Assembly: GCA_965153355.1 (NCBI GenBank) | Contig: OZ231127.1 | Coordinates: 42,656,001 to 42,720,000 of the forward strand | Direction of reading: 5' to 3' | DNA: 64,000 bases | Source: Flaccisagitta enflata | Taxonomy: Eukaryota; Chaetognatha; Sagittoidea; Aphragmophora | Made by a program: the position numbers and the translations under genes | The notes under the pieces: generated by a model | Seen by the model: the letters and a program-made list of their open reading frames with translations, nothing else | What the model was told of the DNA's origin: nothing | Databases searched by the model: none | In this document: in pieces, positions 58,680-64,000 of the stretch | Layout: each line of letters starts with the position of its first letter | Position numbering within the stretch: the stretch's first letter is position 1

Positions 58680-59237
58680 TTATTGCCGTCGATTGCTGTC
58701 ATTGTGTGAAAAGGGCCGATGCGGTGATGGCGGTGGCGAGGCGGCAGCCGAGGTGGCGGCAACCTTAGCGGCGGGGACGATTGCGGTACAGCGGGCGACA
58801 GCGATGGTGGTGGCGGTGCCAGGGTGGCAGATGCGGTGGCGCATGGCGACCACGGTACAGAGTGAGATATCAACGTCGGTGGAGGTTGTCGGAAGGCGAC
58901 TGGTTCAAAGAAAATTTGAGTGAGGCGGCAGGAATCAAAGGCAGTTAGTTACCCACAGGGAATTGATGACGAGAGAACCAACGGATTTTTGATTGAATGA
59001 ATGATCGATTTGATATTTAAGTGAATGAGCCAATGAGTGGGTGAATAGATGAATGATCCCATCAAGGAAGCAATGTCGAATGCCGATGATTCCACTCATC
59101 AAGTTCCAAAACTGGAATCGATAGATAAGACCGACCGACAGACCGACCAAATGACTTTGAGCTCTTACAGACCTGCCAGGTCGCGTTTTCGAGTGTCGCC
59201 CTCTGCTGCTCATAAGCGGGCCTTTCCAGAAAGCCAT
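58680..59237 (-). CDS. Possible small Ala/Pro-rich two-exon gene, 94 aa
   Basis: Exon 1 (59237-59173) starts MAFWKGPLMSSRGRH and ends GGCAG/GTCTGT in phase 2. Exon 2 (58899-58680) follows a TTTGAACCAG acceptor, continues the frame (RLPTTSTDVDISLC, then Ala-, Val- and Pro-rich) and ends at TAA (58682-58680). The joined frame is 285 nt. No domain or homologue recognised. GC-rich composition stands out from its A/T-rich surroundings. Phase agreement is the main support, so it may be spurious. Confidence 0.3.
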
Positions 59238-59402
59238 TCTTGATTTGTGTCAATTTCCGTCAAAGCAAATCGTTTTTGACGAGGGAAATTGAATCGCAAA
59301 ACAGTTTCTTTCATATCAATCCTTTTCTTTTCTTTTCTTTTTGCCTTCGTCGTCTTTGTACTTTCTGCCCGCATGCCTGTCTGTCTATCTCAGAATACTG
59401 TC

Positions 59403-59653
<251 letters not shown>

Positions 59654-59779
59654 TTTTTTAGCGAGGGCATTTTTGTGTACGTGTCACTTTCGTCTATCTT
59701 TGCTGTGTTTCCATTGCTGTTGAAGAATGAAGATGGTTCCCAAGAATTTCGGGTCTTTGGGTGGGACCAGATTAGATAA

Positions 59780-59895
59780 TTAGTGAGTAAATCGTTACAG
59801 TGATGTCTGTTAATGAATGATGTGAATAATGTGTAGAATAGTAGATTAGTTAGTAAATCGTTACAGTGATGTCTGTTAATGAATGATGTGATTTT
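59780..59895. repeat. ~61-bp direct repeat
   Basis: AGTAAATCGTTACAGTGATG followed by TCTGTTAATGAATGATGTGA occurs at 59784-59824 and again at 59851-59891. Confidence 0.85.
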
Positions 59896-59899
59896 CAAA

Positions 59900-60175
59900 A
59901 ACATATGGAAATAAGGTCCGTGGATGCGTCCTCTTAATATGTAATCATAAAAATATATAAATTTGTTCCCTACCCTCTCCTACGGCTACGCCCCCTCTCC
60001 ATACGCAATTGCGCATGCATTACCTCCCCCAAGCCCCCTTCCCCCTTCCCTTCCCCCTTCCATGCCTCATGCTTCCCCACACTACTCAACTAGTCAAATA
60101 TGAGATGTAAAGATATGGAGATTTGAGATGTACATAATGAAGATGTAATTACATACATTATACAAAAATGCCTCA
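59900..60175. other. Intergenic, no gene seen
   Basis: Includes a C-rich stretch (59970-60060) but no exon. Confidence 0.4.
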
Positions 60176-60179
60176 CATT

Positions 60180-60262
60180 TTGATAAAAATGTAAAGACTT
60201 CGAACAGACAAACACATCATCTTATATTTACAGAGATGCAGGGAAGCATCTCAAAAAAAATA
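60180..60262 (-). mobile_element. Family A-like hairpin end
   Basis: Reverse orientation: CGAACAGACAAAC then TTTACA and the hairpin GAGATGC-AGGGAA-GCATCTC at 60233-60252, a perfect 7-bp stem followed by AAAAAAAA. Confidence 0.5.
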
Positions 60263-60304
60263 TGCGTGGTGATTTTTCAAATGATTTGAGGAAGCGCTAA
60301 GAAC

Positions 60305-60530
60305 AAGGTCATTAGACCTAAGTCGCGTGCGTCGGCACTTTCAAAAACAGTGAGGCAGACAGACAGACAAACGATTTTTTTTTCAAAAAGACATTTCAAA
60401 CAGCCAAGCTTCTTCTCCACTATTCAGAGACATGAAAAACGTGTTAAAAAGCCTTTAAAACGACTTTGTTACGGACCGACCGACCGACAAAGTGGCTTAT
60501 AGAGTCGCGTAACACGCGACTAAATAGAGA
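60305..60530 (-). mobile_element. Family A element, copy A14
   Basis: Reverse orientation. GACCGACCGACC tract at 60474-60488, then AAGTGGCTTATAGAG and the hairpin AGTCGCG-TAACA-CGCGACT at 60503-60521 followed by AAATAG. Tail-like AAGTCGCGTGCGTCGG at 60320. Confidence 0.75.
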
Positions 60531-60692
60531 AAAGGCGAGGGACCTCAAGTGAGCGTTTGTTTTGTTGAAACGAGCGACCGAATTCTAACCTTGATTCATG
60601 GGATACACACTCATGTGAACGAATCTCTATTGTATTTCCTTTCACTTCTTTCACGTTTCATTCCTGTCAATTTGTTCCCGATCGCATTCAAT

Positions 60693-60693
<1 letters not shown>

Positions 60694-60777
<84 letters not shown>

Positions 60778-60778
60778 G
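60694..60778. repeat. (CT)n/(CTGT)n microsatellite
   Basis: CT units, nine CTGT units, then CT units again. Confidence 0.95.
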
Positions 60779-60859
60779 GCTTTGCGTATCGTTTTTGTTG
60801 TGTCATGACAATCTAGTAGAAGGGTGCAGCACGAGCGGGACAATGGTCAATTGTGTTTC

Positions 60860-61515
60860 AAGCCCCTGATTTAAGTATTAGTCAAAATGTAAGTTACGGA
60901 TCACAAAGATTGAATGCAATAAATGCAATGTCAATCAAGGAAATTCATTTCCCTATTATATTACTCTAGATGACAACGAATGTGTCTATATCATTAGATA
61001 ATTTCTTTTAGGTGCATGTGCGAGTGAAATTTCAAGTCAAATCTTATTCGCTATTGGATCACGTTTTCACCTCATAAGTTTCACCTTTTTTGGGCTCAGA
61101 CACGTTTTTGCCCATTTTAGGCCTCACCTTCCACTTGAAGTTGCATGCATTTTCCTTCTACATGATTTTGCTGCTCGATTTTCTGCCTGTTTTCATCATG
61201 TAATCTTCTTTTTTCTTGTCTTATATTCTCCCTTACCCGTTATATTCTTGATAACTTTATTGCCATCCAATGCTTTTTGATGCCATTAAATTCCAATATG
61301 CTCCTCCAGAACTACCTCAAATCGCCGGGTCACCCATTTATCAACCTACCAGTACCTCATAATGGCCCTAAATGAGTACCTGTTAAGCCCCTAGGCCTAT
61401 TTCGACTCTATCCTCTCGTAACCACCGCCATTGAAAAACCCACCTCGGCCTTCCACTGAACAAACCCACCCTCCGCCTTTCTCCGAAATTGCTAATCCCT
61501 TACGATTGCGTTACC
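60860..61515. other. Intergenic, no gene seen
   Basis: Mixed composition without supported exons. Confidence 0.45.
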
Positions 61516-61519
61516 CCAC

Positions 61520-61588
61520 AGACCGACCGACCGACCGACCAACGGACACAGCCAGTTATAGAGGTGCTTTATCGCACCTAAAAAGTGT
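61520..61588 (-). mobile_element. Family A element end, copy A15
   Basis: GACCGACCGACCGACC tract (61522-61540), AGCCAGTTATAG and the hairpin AGGTGC-TTTATC-GCACCT at 61562-61579 then AAAAAG. The arm is a GGTG version seen in no other copy. Confidence 0.6.
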
Positions 61589-61825
61589 CATACCTTTAAC
61601 TTAAAATGGCCGAAACAATATCAAAAAACATGAAAATGTTCTTAAGCCTCGGCCATAGTCACATCCTAATTCATGAAAATATCAGATTTCCTATTATTAT
61701 CCAAAATAGATTGGCTATCAACGAAATGTAATTATGTCATGCCGGGAGTCCTTCTAATTTCGTCATCGGGGAAAATGACTCTACTTCATTCCGATTCCTT
61801 ATTAATCTTCCCGACTTCCATATTT

Positions 61826-61990
61826 CTATTCGCGTGCACGCCACTTAATAACCAGCTATGTTTGTCAGTTGGTCGGTCGGTCCGTCGGTCCGTCGGTCTG
61901 TCGGTCTGTCGGTCGGTGGGTCTTGGTATGTCTTTCTCAACACTGCCCCTGCCCACCTTCACGCGACGAGTGTCCAGCCTTGGTTCTTCT
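61826..61990 (+). mobile_element. Family A element, copy A16
   Basis: ATTCGCGTGCACGCCACT (61830-61847), GGTC/GTCC/GTCT tract to about 61922, CCCCTGCCCACCTTCACGCG with ACGAGTGTCCAGCCTTGGTT. Confidence 0.65.
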
Positions 61991-62187
61991 CAAATCCCTT
62001 TCATTATTGCAATTTTTTCTCCTCGTCATGATTGGCGTCTGTTCCATCTCCGTTTCTTTTTCATCTATATTTCATAGATGATTGATATTCTTTTTCCTTT
62101 TTTTTCCTACACAGCTTTTCAAGCTTATTCGAGCTTATTCCCAAGATAGTCTCCTTTCACATTTCATCCATTTCTGTCTCGAGATGG

Positions 62188-62395
62188 TTTTAATTCGCGT
62201 GCATGCGACTCTACAAGACAACAACCCACTGTCTGTTGGTCGATCCGTTGCTCGGTCTGTTGGCCCATAGCACTCAGCTTTTCTGGCGATTATGGGCGGA
62301 TCTTTTTTACCACTGTACCTTAAATAGCTTTGTTATGATTGCCCCTGCCTACCCGCAAGCAACTTGGGTAGCTGAGATTTTGGCCTTATTTTAGA
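62188..62395 (+). mobile_element. Family A element, copy A17
   Basis: ATTCGCGTGCATGCGACT (62193-62210), CTCTACAAGAC, GTTGGTCGATCC tract, then CCCCTGCCTACCCGCAAGCA and ACTTGGGTAGC with GGCCTTATTTT. Immediately followed by A18 in the same orientation. Confidence 0.7.
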
Positions 62396-62655
62396 TTCGA
62401 ACACGCAACTCTATAAGAGGCTTTGTCCGTCCGTCCGTCCGTCCTTCCGTCCGTCCGTCCGTCCGTCCGTCCGTCCGTCCGTCCGTCCGTTGGTCCATCG
62501 GTCCGTGGTCATCGAGTTGAAAAGTGGGAAAACAAGCGTTTTTGATGCTTTTTGAGTATGTTTGACAGTTGGGGATGAGCATGGGTGTGGATGGGGGTTG
62601 TATGCCCCTGCCCACCCGTCCGCAACGATATTGTGACCCCGCGTCACTTGTTTGT
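62396..62655 (+). mobile_element. Family A element, copy A18
   Basis: Decayed arm CGAACACGCAACTC, CTATAAGAGGCTTTGTCC, a 75-bp GTCC tract (62425-62500), ATCGAGTTGAAAAGTGGG as in A10, then CCCCTGCCCACCCGTCCGCA. Confidence 0.7.
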
Positions 62656-62689
62656 TCAAATACGATTTTCATGCATTTATAAGTTAACA

Positions 62690-63065
62690 CGCCGCTATGT
62701 TACTATACCCTGGATCCTAGTTTCCTATATCTCAAGAGGTCGATGACGCACATTTTACACATTTTATGACCAGCAAAAGCTCCATTATTCTTGCCTTTCC
62801 ATGCGCAATTGATATTTTGATCGTGAAGTTGTATTGTCACCGCTCTGAATTTGATAGTCATAAGCCGGTTGTCAGTATTTGGCCTAGATTGACTCTACGT
62901 TTTAGCAAACTTGTCACTTTTAATGACTTTCAATGGCTTATCATGGATTTCGACGACATGTGTCGCTTGTTATAACGCGGATTAAATATTGTTAATGAAA
63001 AGAATTTTGCATATCTGTTCATTCACTGGAAAGTTATGACATACATTATGTTTATTGTGTTCAAT
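62690..63065. other. No supported gene; one open frame
   Basis: A 69-codon plus-strand frame (62766-62975) has no recognised motif. Confidence 0.35.
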
Positions 63066-63069
63066 GCAG

Positions 63070-63164
63070 TGTGGGAAATGGCGACAAAATGGAACAACGA
63101 TTTCCGCAGTGACAAATCGCGCTCGAATTTGAGACTGAGCAAATACCGAATATTGCAAAGATAG
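63070..63164 (+). other. Possible terminal coding exon
   Basis: Follows a good acceptor (TTTATTGTGTTCAATGCAG) and encodes WEMATKWNNDFRSDKSRS to a TAG at 63162-63164. It needs a phase-1 donor upstream, which I could not identify. Confidence 0.25.
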
Positions 63165-63938
63165 GCCAGTCCCTTGGGTAAAGGTAAATATTCCGGGTAA
63201 TCTCTCTTAACCTAGAGGCTCAATGGTATAGAAAAAAAATACCATTCTGTCATGGTAATCAAAAGACTAATCATGAAAATGGCCGACTTCACAGCCCGAA
63301 GCCCCGACGCCAAGCCGATAATTTGCTGAAATAGAAAGTTACTGTAAAGGCAAATATGTCGCGCGCTCGCTGACGGAGCGCTGGTATCGCTATTTTTGAA
63401 ATGGGTCACTGCATCTCTGTGCAGGATTGCCTGCACGTCGTCATGTTTGTCCTGCCTTTTTTCGTCCGTCCCTCCGTCCGTCCATCCGTTCATTTTTTTT
63501 TCAAAACGCACCATCAATGCGTTTCATACTCGGTAAAGCCATGCCTATGTACTTACCCCCTCCAACCCCCTTGTTGTGGAAGAAAGCCATTCATTTTTAA
63601 TTGAAGCAGTCATCATAATGAAGATATAATCGATGCGACTTCCCATTTTGACAAAGAAAGGGAAAGAAGGGGTTGGAGGGGGTAAGAGGGGGGAGGGGTA
63701 CCGGAGGCGGGAAGGGGGGGGAGGAACCAGAGGATGTGAGGGGGGGGGAGACGGAGACGGAAAAGAAGAGACAATCATATCATCTTTTTTCCATCCAAAT
63801 TTTGTATGAAATTACTTTTTTTCCCTCCCATTTCTCTTGAAGCTGGTTTTGATACGCTGAACAACGTTAGAAGGTTCAATGCCAGAGGAGAAAGAGAAAA
63901 CAAGTAACCTCGGGTTACGATATCGTCACACATACACA

Positions 63939-63940
<2 letters not shown>

Positions 63941-63979
<39 letters not shown>

Positions 63980-64000
63980 GCACACACACACGCACGCACA
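63941..64000. repeat. (CA)n microsatellite at the window edge
   Basis: CA units with a few CACG variants running off the end of the window. Confidence 0.95.

Noticed and set aside
62766-62975. 69-codon plus-strand frame as a gene
   Set aside because: No motif, no convincing splice context, ordinary length for chance in A/T-rich DNA.

Overview
This window is eukaryotic, almost certainly from an invertebrate metazoan. The genes are split by GT-AG introns, open reading frames join in phase across them, and more than half of the DNA is microsatellite, minisatellite or short non-autonomous mobile element. Interstitial TTAGGG-type repeats and an animal-type secretin-like receptor agree with an animal. 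I cannot name the phylum from the sequence.

Layout of genes. (1) 3742-19715, plus strand: a complete 13-exon highly reducing type I polyketide synthase. The 13 exons join to 7320 nt (2439 aa) in one frame, in the order KS-AT-DH-MT-(psiKR)-ER-KR-ACP, with every catalytic residue I looked for present and no thioesterase. One 5.9-kb exon holds most of it. (2) 43498 down to 20672, minus strand: phase-compatible exons of a long, low-complexity, Ala/Asp/Glu/His/Gln-rich protein that I do not recognise. The four 3' exons join perfectly (337 aa); the link to the 5' exons is provisional. (3) 24354-29985, plus strand, apparently nested in an intron of (2): a three-exon secretin-like (Methuselah-like) GPCR of 825 aa with signal peptide and a small Cys-rich somatomedin-B-like exon. 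(4) 50675-51343, plus strand: a small secreted protein with one SRCR-like domain. (5) 59237-58680, minus strand: a possible small Ala/Pro-rich two-exon gene. Isolated single candidate exons lie near 3313, 57344 and 63070.

Layout of repeats. At least four families of short elements recur. Family A (~150-300 bp, one copy of 1.7 kb) starts with a hairpin whose two arms change together from copy to copy, then CTCTATAAG, a GTCC/GTCG tetranucleotide tract, and a 3' tail carrying a third copy of the arm. Family D (~400-600 bp) has ~51-bp inverted arms built of two nested palindromes around a ~20-bp minisatellite. Family B (~0.85-1 kb) has ends with a GGCG...CGCC hairpin and GGAAAAAAGTCG, around A/T-rich units containing 'gagctaaat'. 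There are also long foldback palindromes (31.3-35.4, 48.07-48.66 and 49.77-50.34 kb), a 769-bp hAT-like element with 8-bp target duplication, and two 198-bp MITEs with different 4-bp target duplications.

How it fits together. The PKS and the minus-strand gene converge on 19.7-20.7 kb. No biosynthetic partners for the PKS are visible. The most unusual signal is the shared behaviour of families A and D: terminal arms that stay complementary while their sequence changes between copies.
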